Shown here: positions 27,094-36,175 of the stretch, piece by piece
How positions within the stretch are numbered: position 1 is the stretch's first letter
How the letters are laid out: each line of letters starts with the position of its first letter
Assembly: GCA_963835595.1 (NCBI GenBank)
Contig: CAWIGL010000002.1
Location: forward strand, 372,001 to 436,000
DNA: 64,000 bases
From: CAWEPK01 sp963835595
GTDB taxonomy: Bacteria > Desulfobacterota > Syntrophorhabdia > Syntrophorhabdales > WCHB1-27
Direction: 5' to 3'
The notes under the pieces: model-generated
Told to the model about the DNA's origin: nothing
Database searches by the model: none
The model's input: the letters and a program-made list of their open reading frames with translations, nothing else
Position numbers and translations under genes: made by a program

Positions 27094-27834
27094 TTAGTAA
27101 AATTGCTTTCCGGCCATATCCCGGACTGCTCCGTCCTTACTGTTGTTTTCATCCTGGAACGCCTGGCGCACCTTTTTGACGTGCTCCGCCAAGAGCCTGC
27201 CCGCCTTTTCCGCGTTCCGCTTTATTAACGCGTCGAGGATCGCCCTGTAATCGACTACAAAAGGCGATATCCTCTCCTGTCTGCGGAGTGCAAGAAAGGC
27301 TATCCGTTTCACATGGTCGTTAAAGCCCCTTATGACATTCGCCATAAGCTCATTGTCACACCTGTCGACGAACATGCCGTGAAACTGCATGGAATATTCG
27401 ACATATTTCGTCACGTCATTCTTCTCGTAAGCCTCTTCGAGATTTGCCAGGATCTCCTCTCCCATCTTTGCATCGCTCTTGCTGAACTGGAGGGCCGTCC
27501 GCTTAACGGCGGCAACCTCCAGCAACTCCCGGAGCTCCGCCAGTTGCTCAACCATCTTGCTGTCAACGTCGCTGACGAAAGCGCCTTTGAAAGGAACGTT
27601 GACGACAAACCCTTCCTGGATGAGGCGATTCATTGCCTCCCTGACCGGCGTCGTGCTGATCCCCAGCTCGCGCGTTATCTTTGAAAGGTTGAGCTTCTCA
27701 CCCGGCTCGAAGGTTAGCGTTATTATAGCGTCCTTCAGGATCTCATACGCGTTCTCGCTCAAAAATGTAAAGTCCTCGATCCTCTTCAGCCTGCCCTCTT
27801 TTTTCATCCCCTGGCTCGATAGCGTCATAGCCAC
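27094..27834 (-). CDS. GntR family transcriptional regulator, FCD (FadR) subfamily
   Basis: 246 residues. An N-terminal winged helix (about 28-95) contains KITRELGISTTPVREAMNRL, the classical GntR recognition helix, followed by the FCD all-helical ligand domain (about 105-225). The FCD metal-binding His residues are likely those in QFHGMFVDR and NDHVKRI, plus LAEHVKKV. It lies within the catabolic operon, between DUF2848 and the amidohydrolase. The palindrome in the promoter at 31807-31835 is a candidate operator for it; this is inferred from context, not shown. Confidence 0.9.
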   Translation of the reverse strand: MAMTLSSQGMKKEGRLKRIEDFTFLSENAYEILKDAIITLTFEPGEKLNLSKITRELGISTTPVREAMNRLIQEGFVVNVPFKGAFVSDVDSKMVEQLAELRELLEVAAVKRTALQFSKSDAKMGEEILANLEEAYEKNDVTKYVEYSMQFHGMFVDRCDNELMANVIRGFNDHVKRIAFLALRRQERISPFVVDYRAILDALIKRNAEKAGRLLAEHVKKVRQAFQDENNSKDGAVRDMAGKQFY

Positions 27835-27895
27835 CCCTCGTTGTTTTAAGGCTCAGTCGTGAAATTGCGATCGATGCCTACACCCGATGCAAAGG

Positions 27896-28600
27896 TTAAG
27901 CACTCGGTCGCAAATAGTCCGGTATCTCGATACGGTAGCTGCACCGCAGGGAATCTCCGTTCTCCGGGTTGAGGAGCTCCACTTCGAAGCCTTCCCCGCT
28001 TAGCACCTCACCTCCGATGACAGGGATCGTCCCTGAGAAAATGACCGTGTTCTCAAGATTTCCGTCTTTCACGTTTTCCTTTACAAAAGAAAGGAGGTTC
28101 TGCACTCTTATGAAGGCGGACAGTTCGCCTTCCTGGTATAGTATCCTCCGGCCCTCCCGTTCGACCCAGCTTCTCAGAACGAGCTTGTCCCACACGTCTT
28201 TCACTTCTTCATAAGACCACACAACGGGCGACATAACGTTGGGGCATATTTGCTTCGACTTAACTATGCTTACCGCCTCCAAGGCCCTGTCCGTATGGTC
28301 GCTCCCGGCACCGACGTACATGTTGCCTTCCTGGAGGAGAAGTACGAACTCAGCTTCCCCCGAGTTATTCGGCTCGACCACCTCCAGCACGCCGCCCGTA
28401 GTAATCAGATAGGAAGCAACCGGGTATATGGTGGGTATCGCCTCGGGCGCAGGGACCCCCATCTCTTTCAGCTCCTCGATGTGTTTCCTCACGCCTTCTT
28501 GGTCTCTGGCCGTGTAACCTGCATTCACCATCCGCTTTACTGGAAACGTTACGTCCCTCAAGGTCTCGTTGCTCCTCAGCTTAAGGTTCAACGCCTTCAT
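27896..28600 (-). CDS. DUF2848 family protein
   Basis: About 234 residues from the ATG at 28600 (MKALNLKLRSNETLRDVTFP). The sequence matches my recollection of DUF2848, a fumarylacetoacetate-hydrolase-like family; GAGSDHTDRALE (about 105-116) and GTIPVIGGEVLSGEGFEVEL (about 189-208) are its best-conserved pieces. FAH-fold enzymes cleave or decarboxylate beta-keto or ring-opened acids, which would suit a late step in a ring degradation pathway. A decayed fragment of a second copy lies at 37469-37560. Confidence 0.75.
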   Translation of the reverse strand: MKALNLKLRSNETLRDVTFPVKRMVNAGYTARDQEGVRKHIEELKEMGVPAPEAIPTIYPVASYLITTGGVLEVVEPNNSGEAEFVLLLQEGNMYVGAGSDHTDRALEAVSIVKSKQICPNVMSPVVWSYEEVKDVWDKLVLRSWVEREGRRILYQEGELSAFIRVQNLLSFVKENVKDGNLENTVIFSGTIPVIGGEVLSGEGFEVELLNPENGDSLRCSYRIEIPDYLRPSA

Positions 28601-28649
28601 GGCCCCTCCACGTTCCCGGCAGCCGGCGCCGGTCACAATTCTGTTTTCA

Positions 28650-28988
28650 CTACTTTTCGTAATTCCTGATCTCGAAGGTCATCATACCGCCCTCCGAATA
28701 GTAAGGACCGTGCACCATGCCCGGATGGCGGTAACCGTAGTATCCCTTTTCGAAAACGACCTTGCTCCGCGTATCGATAAAGGACCCCTCGATCACGAGA
28801 ATCTCTTCGTGGAACTCGTGGGTGAGAACCTCATCCGTCTTGGTGCCCGGCTCGTACCTGAGAAGTCTGGTAACGCTGCCCGTATTCGGGTCCACGTTCA
28901 GAACCTTCTCAAATACGCCGGGAGAGCCTGCTACCGGCGTCCAAGGAATTGACTTCGTTTCATGGATTTCCTGTTCTTTCTTTGCCAC
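28650..28988 (-). CDS. Cupin domain protein
   Basis: 112 residues, a single cupin barrel of the ChrR/cupin_7 type. THEFHEEILVIEGSFIDTRS (about 57-76) and GYRHPGMVHGPYYSEGG (about 86-102) carry His and Glu residues in cupin motifs 1 and 2, so a metal is probably bound. Such proteins act as small dioxygenase-like, isomerase or sensory proteins. The setting between DUF2848 and the Kor complex suggests an enzymatic role in the same pathway; the reaction is unknown. Confidence 0.75.
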   Translation of the reverse strand: MAKKEQEIHETKSIPWTPVAGSPGVFEKVLNVDPNTGSVTRLLRYEPGTKTDEVLTHEFHEEILVIEGSFIDTRSKVVFEKGYYGYRHPGMVHGPYYSEGGMMTFEIRNYEK

Positions 28989-29031
28989 GATGCTCCTCCT
29001 ATAGAAAGTGAGAGTGCTATTCTTTAAGCGG

Positions 29032-29583
29032 TCATGCCTTGCTTTTCGCCCGTTGCCCCATTTCGTAGCCGGCGTCGAGGGCCTTAAGGTTCAGGTCTAT
29101 TACTCCCCGGCCGAATTTCTTCCTGAGGACGTTCGCAAGCGATTCTCTGGCCGGTATGCCGGCCAGAGAGGCTATGGCTCCGAGGGCAACGATGTTGGCG
29201 GCAGCCTCCATGCCCAGCTTCCTTGCCTCTTCCGTGAGAGGCAAAAGGTGGACGTCAGCCGGGGCATTAGCCGGTTTTTCCACGAAAAGCGAGTCCAGGA
29301 TGATCACCGCCCCCGCCCCGGTCTTCGGCACGTATATGTCCGCCACCGGCTGGGACAAAGCAACGAGCACGTCCGGGTTATTGACCCTGATCTCGTTTAT
29401 CTCTTCCCGGCTCACCAGCACTTCGGCCCTGCTCATTCCCCCTCTCATCGATATACCGTAGGCCTCGGTTTGCAGCACGTTCTTGCCCTCTTCCTCGGCA
29501 AAGGCCTGGGCAAGGATTACGCCGGCCAGACCCAAACCCTGGCCGCCTGTCCCACCCAAAAGTATCCCCATCGTCTCTTTCAT
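29032..29583 (-). CDS. korC: 2-oxoacid:ferredoxin oxidoreductase, gamma subunit
   Basis: 183 residues of the pyruvate/ketoisovalerate oxidoreductase catalytic domain (POR gamma). GILLGGTGGQGLGLAGVILA at residues 6-25 is the conserved glycine-rich start, and YGISMRGGMSRAEVLVS lies near 42-58. It overlaps the beta gene by 4 bp. With 29580-31760 it forms a delta-alpha-beta-gamma set converting a 2-oxoacid plus CoA to an acyl-CoA, CO2 and reduced ferredoxin. Which 2-oxoacid cannot be told from sequence; Kor and Vor are both possible. Confidence 0.85.
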   Translation of the reverse strand: MKETMGILLGGTGGQGLGLAGVILAQAFAEEEGKNVLQTEAYGISMRGGMSRAEVLVSREEINEIRVNNPDVLVALSQPVADIYVPKTGAGAVIILDSLFVEKPANAPADVHLLPLTEEARKLGMEAAANIVALGAIASLAGIPARESLANVLRKKFGRGVIDLNLKALDAGYEMGQRAKSKA

Positions 29584-30359
29584 GCGCCTACCTTCCCTTT
29601 TTGAGCCTGAGCTATCAGCTTATCGTATTCTTCAGTGAATTCCGGCGCCTCCTTTTCCACAAGCACCCCTCTCTGCCATTTGCCTTTCAGCTCCGCGGCC
29701 GGTATGTCCTTAGCCTTCTTGGCGGATATCGTATACTCTTTCTGCGCCTTCCACATTTGCGACGGAGAGCCCAGCTTGTTCCTCTTGCCGAATACCGTGG
29801 GGCATGGGGTCAATGCCTCTATGAGAGAAAAACCCTTATGCCTTATGCCCCTTTCTATGAGGTCTATCAGCTCCTTCACATAGTAGACCGCGCCCCTGGC
29901 CACGTAGGTCGCCCCGGCGGCCTCTGCCACGCGGCATATATCAAGGGGCGGTTCTATATTGCCGTAAAGAGTTGTTGACGTGAAGGCGTCAAGCGGCGTC
30001 GTAGGCCCAGCCTGACCGCCCGTCATGCCATAGTTGTAGTTGTTGTAGACCACGGCCGTGATGTCGATGTTGCGCCTGCATGCGTGGAGAAGATGGTTCC
30101 CCCCGATCGCTACGCAGTCGCCGTCGCCCATCGTAACAACGACGGTCAGCTCCGGGTTTGCCAGCTTTATGCCCGTCGCGCTGGGCAGGGCCCTGCCGTG
30201 GGCCGACTGGAGGGCGGTGAAGGCGGTGTACCAATGGGCCACGCTGGAACACCCTATGCCCGCCGTATGGATAACCTTATCGAAATCCAACCCGATCCTG
30301 TCGATGGCCCTGATCGTGGCCATCGCCACCGTGCCGTTGCCGCAGCCCGGGCACCACAT
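29580..30359 (-). CDS. korB: 2-oxoacid:ferredoxin oxidoreductase, beta (TPP-binding) subunit
   Basis: At least 259 residues. WCPGCGNGTVAMATIRAIDR is the cysteine-containing N-terminal motif. GDGDCVAIGGNHLLHACRRN near 78-97 binds Mg-TPP, and YNNYNYGMTGGQAGPTTPLD near 105-124 is the NYGMTGGQ signature. The frame upstream of the ATG at 30359 still encodes LVDKYFYTHQFPT, which is conserved in the family, but no ATG, GTG or TTG is available there. A CTG at 30398 or a lost start codon is possible, so the true N-terminus is probably about 13 residues longer. Confidence 0.87.
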   Translation of the reverse strand: MWCPGCGNGTVAMATIRAIDRIGLDFDKVIHTAGIGCSSVAHWYTAFTALQSAHGRALPSATGIKLANPELTVVVTMGDGDCVAIGGNHLLHACRRNIDITAVVYNNYNYGMTGGQAGPTTPLDAFTSTTLYGNIEPPLDICRVAEAAGATYVARGAVYYVKELIDLIERGIRHKGFSLIEALTPCPTVFGKRNKLGSPSQMWKAQKEYTISAKKAKDIPAAELKGKWQRGVLVEKEAPEFTEEYDKLIAQAQKGKVGA

Positions 30360-30418
30360 CGTGGGGAACTGGTGGGTATAGAAATATTTATCGACCAGAA
30401 AAGGAAGTGGAAGGGTTC

Positions 30419-31570
30419 TTAGACAATGTTGTGTACCTCCATGATTTTCTGGAGTATTTCCGATGAGGAGAAGACCTCTCCGGGCCTGGCACAGGAGAAG
30501 ACCTCTGCCTTGGCCTTACCGGTCGCCTCCCTGACGGGATGGACGTATTGGCCCATGTTCATCTCGGGAACGACTATAGCCTTAGCCTGCCCGGCGATTG
30601 CCTTCACTTCGTCTTCGGGGAAAGGCCAGAGGACCAGGGGCCTGAAAAAGCCGGCCTTGATGCCCCTCTCCCTCGCTTTCAGAACGGCCCCCCTTGCAGC
30701 AATAGCCGTGCAGCCGAAAGCGAGGACGACTATGTCGGCATCGTCCAGAAACTCCCCCCTTACTTCTACGATCTCCCGCTGGTTATCCTTGATCTTGTTC
30801 GTCAGCCTCTCTATCAGCAGCTTGGATACCGCAAAGTCGCTGGTCGCCTGAAAACTCTTTTCCCCGTGGGCACTGCTGTTCGCATACCAGTGGTACGGCG
30901 TACCGAACCTTGCCATGGGAGGTACTCCCTTCTCGTTCCCCCTGTAAGCATAATAGTCTTCCGGCGGGACCTTGGGCTCCGTCCTGTACGCCGTCTTCAC
31001 CTCATCATACGGCGGAAGCGAGACGTTCTGGCGCATATGGCCGACCACCTGGTCCGCCAGAAGGATGACCGGCACCCGGAACCTCTCCGAAAGGTCTACC
31101 GCCTTTATTGTGAAGTCGAACATGTCCTGTACCGAGGAAGGGGACAGGACTATGCCGGCGTAATCCCCGTGGGAGCCGTATCGTGCCTGCATGACATCGC
31201 CCTGGGCCGGAGACGTCGCCATCCCTATGGAAGGACCTACCCTCTGCACGTCCACGAGGACGAGGGGAACCTCTATCATATAGGCCAGCCCGAGATTCTC
31301 CATCTTAAGGGAAAATCCGGGGCCGCTAGTGGCGTCCATTGCCTTGACCCCCGTAAGGGCCGCACCGATTACCGCGGCAAGGCTTCCTATCTCATCCTCC
31401 ATCTGGATGAACTTGCCGCCCACTTGGGGCAACCTGGCCGACATGACGTTCGCGATCTCATTAGACGGAGTAATCGGATAACCGGCGAAGAACCGCACCC
31501 CGGCCGCAATTGCACCTTCCGCGCACGCTTCATTCCCCTGCATCAACTTTACTTCTCTTTTATGCTCCAT
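30419..31570 (-). CDS. korA: 2-oxoacid:ferredoxin oxidoreductase, alpha subunit
   Basis: 383 residues. The pyrimidine-binding domain opens with LMQGNEACAEGAIAAGVRFF and AGYPITPSNEIANVMSA. The conserved MDATSGPGFSLKMENLGLAY lies near 78-97. The C-terminal transketolase-like domain ends with VVPEMNMGQYVHPVREATG. Overlap of 11 bp with the delta gene and close spacing to beta show one operon. Confidence 0.9.
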   Translation of the reverse strand: MEHKREVKLMQGNEACAEGAIAAGVRFFAGYPITPSNEIANVMSARLPQVGGKFIQMEDEIGSLAAVIGAALTGVKAMDATSGPGFSLKMENLGLAYMIEVPLVLVDVQRVGPSIGMATSPAQGDVMQARYGSHGDYAGIVLSPSSVQDMFDFTIKAVDLSERFRVPVILLADQVVGHMRQNVSLPPYDEVKTAYRTEPKVPPEDYYAYRGNEKGVPPMARFGTPYHWYANSSAHGEKSFQATSDFAVSKLLIERLTNKIKDNQREIVEVRGEFLDDADIVVLAFGCTAIAARGAVLKARERGIKAGFFRPLVLWPFPEDEVKAIAGQAKAIVVPEMNMGQYVHPVREATGKAKAEVFSCARPGEVFSSSEILQKIMEVHNIV

Positions 31571-31760
31571 CCCTCTGCACCTCTATTTCCAGCGCGTAAT
31601 CCGGGCACCACAGCTCGCAAAGCCCGCATTTGGTGCACTTGTCGATGTTGGCGGGGTCCGGGCAGCCGTCAGGCGTAGTGACGTATACCTGCACGGGACA
31701 GAGATCTACGCACACCCCGCACCTTTTACATCTGTCCGCATTTACCGATATTCGGCTCAT
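31560..31760 (-). CDS. korD: 2-oxoacid:ferredoxin oxidoreductase, delta subunit (2x[4Fe-4S] ferredoxin)
   Basis: About 66 residues from the ATG at 31760, with GGAG 8 nt upstream; the open frame continues to 31856 but runs through the promoter. Two cluster motifs are present: CKRCGVCVDLCP and CTKCGLCELWCP. It carries electrons from the TPP radical chemistry to free ferredoxin. First gene after the palindromic promoter at 31807-31835. A decayed copy with a TGA in place of the first cysteine codon lies at 37560-37711. Confidence 0.88.
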   Translation of the reverse strand: MSRISVNADRCKRCGVCVDLCPVQVYVTTPDGCPDPANIDKCTKCGLCELWCPDYALEIEVQRDGA

Positions 31761-31806
31761 TGCATCAGCTCCATTTATACTTTTTGCCATGGTATGTATT
31801 GTGAAG

Positions 31807-31835
31807 TATATATCGTATATGATATACGATGTCAA
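31807..31835 (-). promoter_or_regulatory. Sigma-70-type promoter with a perfect palindrome in the spacer
   Basis: On the minus strand a consensus TTGACA (31835-31830) is followed, after exactly 17 bp, by TATATA (31812-31807). The spacer and flanks form a perfect 19-bp palindrome, ATCGTATAT-G-ATATACGAT (31812-31830). A repressor bound there would block RNA polymerase. The FCD-GntR protein at 27094-27834 is the obvious candidate. The expected transcript starts about 40 nt before korD and could run leftward through the island. A related promoter lies at 37762-37790. Confidence 0.75.
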
Positions 31836-31886
31836 GAAAAAAGGATTGGACAGCAAATGCGTTTGGCCTCAGCCAATAATGAATGA

Positions 31887-32193
31887 CCCTGCCGCAAGCA
31901 GCAGGGTATCCGCTGAACGCTTTTGGTGAGCGGGGAGGCTCGCCGGGCAAAGCCCGGCGAGGGGGTGGGCTGTGAACCATGCCGCAGCTTGCATTGCGTA
32001 CTTGCCAACTGGTTGAACGGTAAAGCCAGTTCGTCAGCGGGCTTGGGGTGCTGAACCCCAATAATTGCCTGTTATAAGGTGTGCCAAAGCTCCAAGTATG
32101 CCAGTCGGATGCAAAAAGTGCGGGGACGAACAGGGCGCACAAAAAGGCTCTTATCGTGGGAAGCTGATAGTATCCCTGTAGCAAGCTACAGGG
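31887..32193 (+). repeat. Palindrome-ended repeat element, copy 2 (no coding capacity)
   Basis: Occupies most of the 470-bp gap between korD and the EamA gene. Left end is CCCTGCCGC-AA-GCAGCAGGG (31887-31906, one mismatch); right end is the perfect CCCTGTAGC-AA-GCTACAGGG (32174-32193). An inner stem CTCGCCGGGC/GCCCGGCGAG (31938-31961) replaces the corresponding stem of copy 1, and about 85 bp of extra sequence follows it. The core around TGCCAAAGCTCCAAGTATG is shared with copy 1 in the opposite orientation. Confidence 0.7.
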
Positions 32194-32234
32194 AATCAAC
32201 AACTTGAAAAACATCTTCCTCTTTTGGTCATAAT

Positions 32235-33173
32235 GTGCCAAAATGCTGCGTGCTCGGTATTCTATTCGGTCTGATATCCTCGGCTGTATTCGGCGCCAAC
32301 ACGGTCATCACGAGACGCGGCGTCCTTCGGGCCAGCTCCGGCTACATGGCCAACGTCTCCATTTTCCTCGGGTGCCTGTTCTTTTTGATTATAGCCGCGC
32401 TGACGGGCGATCTGGCAGGCATTGCCGGGCTTTCCAGGAAGGCGTGGCTCTTCTGGGCGCTCTCCGGGATATCCCATTTCGCCGTCGGACGCACCTGGGC
32501 CTACCGCGCCATCCAGTATCTAGGTTCTAACCGCTCCAACGTGGTGACAAATCTGTATCCTATAACAACCATAATCCTCGCCATCGTGCTGCTGCACGAT
32601 AGACTCACCATCATGCAGACCCTTGCCATGATTCTGACCGTGTCGGGCCCGCTCCTCATAGTGCTTAAGGAAGAAACTGACAGCTCGGCACAACGGACAA
32701 AGTCCGGCTCCTACGGAAGGCAGATTGACAGGCGGGGCCTTTTCCTGGGCTTCATCTACGGTCTTGGTGCCGCCGTGTTCTGGGGCAGCAGCGCTATCTT
32801 CATCAAGTTCGCGCTCCAGGAAGGGGGGAAACCTGTCGGTGGGAGCCTGATCGCCTACTTCGCGGCTGCTGTAGTCATCAGCCCCTCGGTCTTCCTTAGC
32901 AGGAGGAGCCGAAGGGAGCTACTGGACGAGAGCCGCGAGTCGCTAAGTATCGCTATCTGGGGTGGTCTGACCACGAGCGTTGCGCAGCTCTTCCGGTACA
33001 TGTCGTTAGCGGCCGGCTCGGTCATAAGCGTCAGCCTGGCCCTGCGCGCCCAACCGCTCTGGGTGCTGATCCTTGCTTTTATCTTTATCCGGGAATACGA
33101 GAGCTTCAGCCGCCGGGTACTTATCGGGAACGCCCTGGTCCTCGCCGGCACAGTACTGACAGTCTTCTCCTGA
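32235..33173 (+). CDS. EamA/DMT family transporter
   Basis: 312 residues with about ten membrane segments forming two EamA repeats (about 5-140 and 170-310). LFGLISSAVFGANTVITRRG opens the first repeat and FIYGLGAAVFWGSSAIFIKF the second. Such drug/metabolite transporters usually export amino acids, nucleosides or similar small molecules. It is the only plus-strand gene inside the catabolic island, reading out from the repeat element and converging on the broken molybdenum hydroxylase. A GTG at 32235 is the earliest start; a GTG a few codons later is possible. No clear ribosome site is seen. Confidence 0.82.
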   Translation: MPKCCVLGILFGLISSAVFGANTVITRRGVLRASSGYMANVSIFLGCLFFLIIAALTGDLAGIAGLSRKAWLFWALSGISHFAVGRTWAYRAIQYLGSNRSNVVTNLYPITTIILAIVLLHDRLTIMQTLAMILTVSGPLLIVLKEETDSSAQRTKSGSYGRQIDRRGLFLGFIYGLGAAVFWGSSAIFIKFALQEGGKPVGGSLIAYFAAAVVISPSVFLSRRSRRELLDESRESLSIAIWGGLTTSVAQLFRYMSLAAGSVISVSLALRAQPLWVLILAFIFIREYESFSRRVLIGNALVLAGTVLTVFS

Positions 33174-33188
33174 TATGTGCCGGGCGCC

Positions 33189-35942
33189 TCAGTTCTTACG
33201 TCTCTTCAGGGCCTCCAGCACCCGGTCAGGCCTCGCCGGCAAATCGTTGATCCAGATGCCGCACGCGTCGTGCAGAGCGGCAATAATCGCCGGTGCCATG
33301 GGAAAATGGGCGGCCTCGCCCATACCTATTGCACCAAAAGGTCCGGGTCCCTGCGGGACCTCGACCGCGTACGTCTGGACATAGCCAGGCACGTCGGTCG
33401 ACCTGGGCAGCGGGTAGTCTTTCCAGCTCTTTGTCTTTCCGGTGATGTACTCCTCCATGAGGGCGTAACCTACGCCCATGCCCACTCCGCCCTCCATCTG
33501 CCCCTCCATGCCCAGCCGGTTGATGGCCCGGCCGCACTGGAATGCCACGGCGGCGTCGAGCACGCTGATCTTTCCCGTCAGTGTATTGACCTCCACTTCC
33601 ACCACGGCGGCGCCATAGGTGAAGACGACGTAAAGCGTGCCCTGCCCTGTTTCCTTGTCCAAAAGGTCGAGGGGGACCACGAATTCCCCGAATCCCGTAA
33701 GATCGTAACCGCGCGCTTTCAGCTCTGCGTAGCTCACGCCACGATCGGGCTGCCCGGCAACAAAAACCCTGCCGTTCGCTGTCTCCAGGTTCTCCGTGTC
33801 CAGCTCTCGGGCTGCTGCGTCGAAGACCTTCTTCTTGAGGTCCTTGCACGCGAGAAGGGTTGCGTTCCCGGTATAAAAGGTGTGTTTGCTCGCGCATGTC
33901 AGGTCCGAATCGGGCGTGAGCAGCGAGTCGGCCGCGATGACCCTGACCTTGTCCAGCGTGAGCCCCATCTCCTCGGCCGCGATGAGGGCCATGACGGTGC
34001 TCGAGCCCTGGCCGATCTCGGCCGCCCCCTCTTTCACTACCAACGTACCCTCATTCGTAACCTCTACATTGCAGCGGGACAGGTTCAGGAGCCGGTTTTT
34101 CCGATGCCGTACCATGTGGATGCGAAACCCTTCCCCCGCTTGACATGCGCTGGAAGGGCGGCCACCTTTTCCGGCGCCGTTGCCTTGTCGTAGTTGGCCC
34201 AATGCTTCTCTATGGCGTCTATCGTCTCCCTGTAACCGTTAGGATCCTTAATGAGCTGGCCGGTTGCCGTAATTGTCCCCTGTCTGAAGCCGTTAAGCTT
34301 GGCGAAGTCGAATACGCTCATGCCCAGGCGCGAGCAAATCCTGTTGATCTGTGATTCGACGGCGAAGCACATTTGGGAAACACCGAACCCGCGCATGCTC
34401 GACGACGGTGTATTGTTCGTCAACGCCATCTTTCCATGCACCTCTATATTGGGGACCTCGTAAGGCCCGTAGGAGTGCACGATCGCCCGCATGAGCACGC
34501 CGGGACTCGCAAGGGCATAGGGACCGCTGTCGCCCAAGACCTCCCCGTAGTGGGCCACGATCTTGCCATCTTTTCGAACGCCGGTCTTCAGTTTCATCGT
34601 AAATGGGTGGCGCTTGTTGTTCCCGATGAAGTTTTCCTCGGTCGTGAACTTGAGCTTCACCGGGACCCGGGCCTTGTGGACCGCAAGCCCCAGAAGCACC
34701 TGGACGAAGGGGTCGATACGCCCGCCGAAGCCGCCGCCCGTCCCATCTTCCACTACGCGCACCTCGTCCGTGCCAAGGCCGAGCACCCTGGCCACCTCGT
34801 CCCTGTGGTAGTGAGGCGCCTGGCCGCAGGCGTAGATAACTACCCGGCCCTCGTCGTCTATATAGCCGACCCCACTCTCCGGCTCCACATACCCGTGCGA
34901 ATTCGCAGGAGTCGTGTAGGTGTTCTCCTCTATAATATCGGCCTCTTTAAAACCCTGCTCCACGTCTCCTTTCAGGAGGTTCTGGTAAAACAGGAGATTA
35001 CCCGGGAAGTCTCCTTCCTGCACCTCCGGTGCGCCCGGTTTGAGCGCCTCAAAGGGATCCGTTACGGCCGGCAGGACCTCATAGTCTACCTTTATCCTCG
35101 CCAGGGCCTTCTCGGCTATGGCCTCTGTGCGGGCCACGACAATGGCCACTGGCTCTCCCGGATAGCGGACCTTCTCGTCGGCCACGACCCGGAAGTCATG
35201 GAGTATATACTTAACCCTGTTGGGACCTTTCAGGATCTTTGGCGGTCGCGACGGCTACCACCCCGTGCATTGCCTCAGCCTCGCTCGTATCGATGCCCTT
35301 GACCCGCGCATGGAAGTGCGGGCTGCGAAGGACCTTTGCATGGCACATGTTTTCAATGTAGATGTCCTGGGAAAAGCGGATCGCGCCCGTAACCTTCTCC
35401 CACGAATTCATCTGCGGGATCTTGCCGCCCAGCCGGTACTCGCTGATATCATGCTCCTTTATGACGCCGGGGTTCCGCCGCGCCTCGGCCGCCAGCATGA
35501 TGCCGTCGATGATCTTCTTATAGCCTGTGCATCGGCAGAGGGTGCGCCTGATCCCCTGGCGCACCTCCTCCCTCGTAGGGTTGGGGTTCTTGTCCAGGAT
35601 CGATTTGGCAGTCAGGATCATGCCTGGCGTACAAAAACCGCACTGGGCAGCACCCACCTCTACGAAAGCCCGCTGTATGGCGTCCGGATTGTCCTTAGTG
35701 CCCACCCCTTCAATGGTCAGCACATTGCGGCCCTCGACCTTCGAAACGGGGATCTTGCATGAGTTTACCGGCGACCCGTCGATAAGCACCGTGCAGCAGC
35801 CGCACAACCCCTCATTGCATCCTTCCTTGGTGCCTGTCAGCCTGAGGTCGTCCCTGATAACCTTCAGGAGCGGTTTTTCGACATCCACGAGAATCCTCAC
35901 CGCGCGACCGTTAAGAGTAAACCTTACGTCTCTGATTGCCAT
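33189..35942 (-). pseudogene. Fused [2Fe-2S]/molybdopterin xanthine dehydrogenase family protein, broken by two frameshifts
   Basis: Three open pieces add up to one protein of about 918 residues. Piece one (35942-35211) has the 2Fe-2S domains (GCNEGLCGCCTVLIDGSPVN, AAQCGFCTPGM, TLCRCTGYKKI) and the start of the Mo domain. Near 35236 the frame shifts: ATAKD must join ILKGPNRVKYILHDFRVVAD, as if one AT of GATATC were lost. Piece two runs to GKGFASTWYGIGKTG; near 34090 one missing C separates it from LLNLSRCNVEVTNEG. Piece three ends with the catalytic motif GPFGAIGMGEAAHF. All key residues remain, so sequencing error is at least as likely as real decay. Same architecture as 4951-7724. No FAD subunit is adjacent. 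Confidence 0.82.
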
Positions 35943-36175
35943 GGTCTTTACCTCCTACTAAGGTGGAACCGATCAAGGGCGCCATCGAACCGGCCGGCCC
36001 ATCATCTGCCGCCGGCTCTCAGATTTGCCACGGGCTGTCCCCTTCCTTCATGCGCATGAAGATCTCGTAAACCGCACCGACCCGTGGCAGGTCTTGTCCG
36101 CACCCCTCCTTGACGGCCCTCGCGGGGACCGGGCTCCCAATGTCAGCATCTGATGAACAGGCGAAGGGCCCTTTT

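Noticed and set aside
31765..32241. A 158-codon minus-strand frame through the element and promoter
   Set aside because: It covers the palindrome-ended repeat and the promoter, has no protein-like composition, and would overlap korD in another frame.
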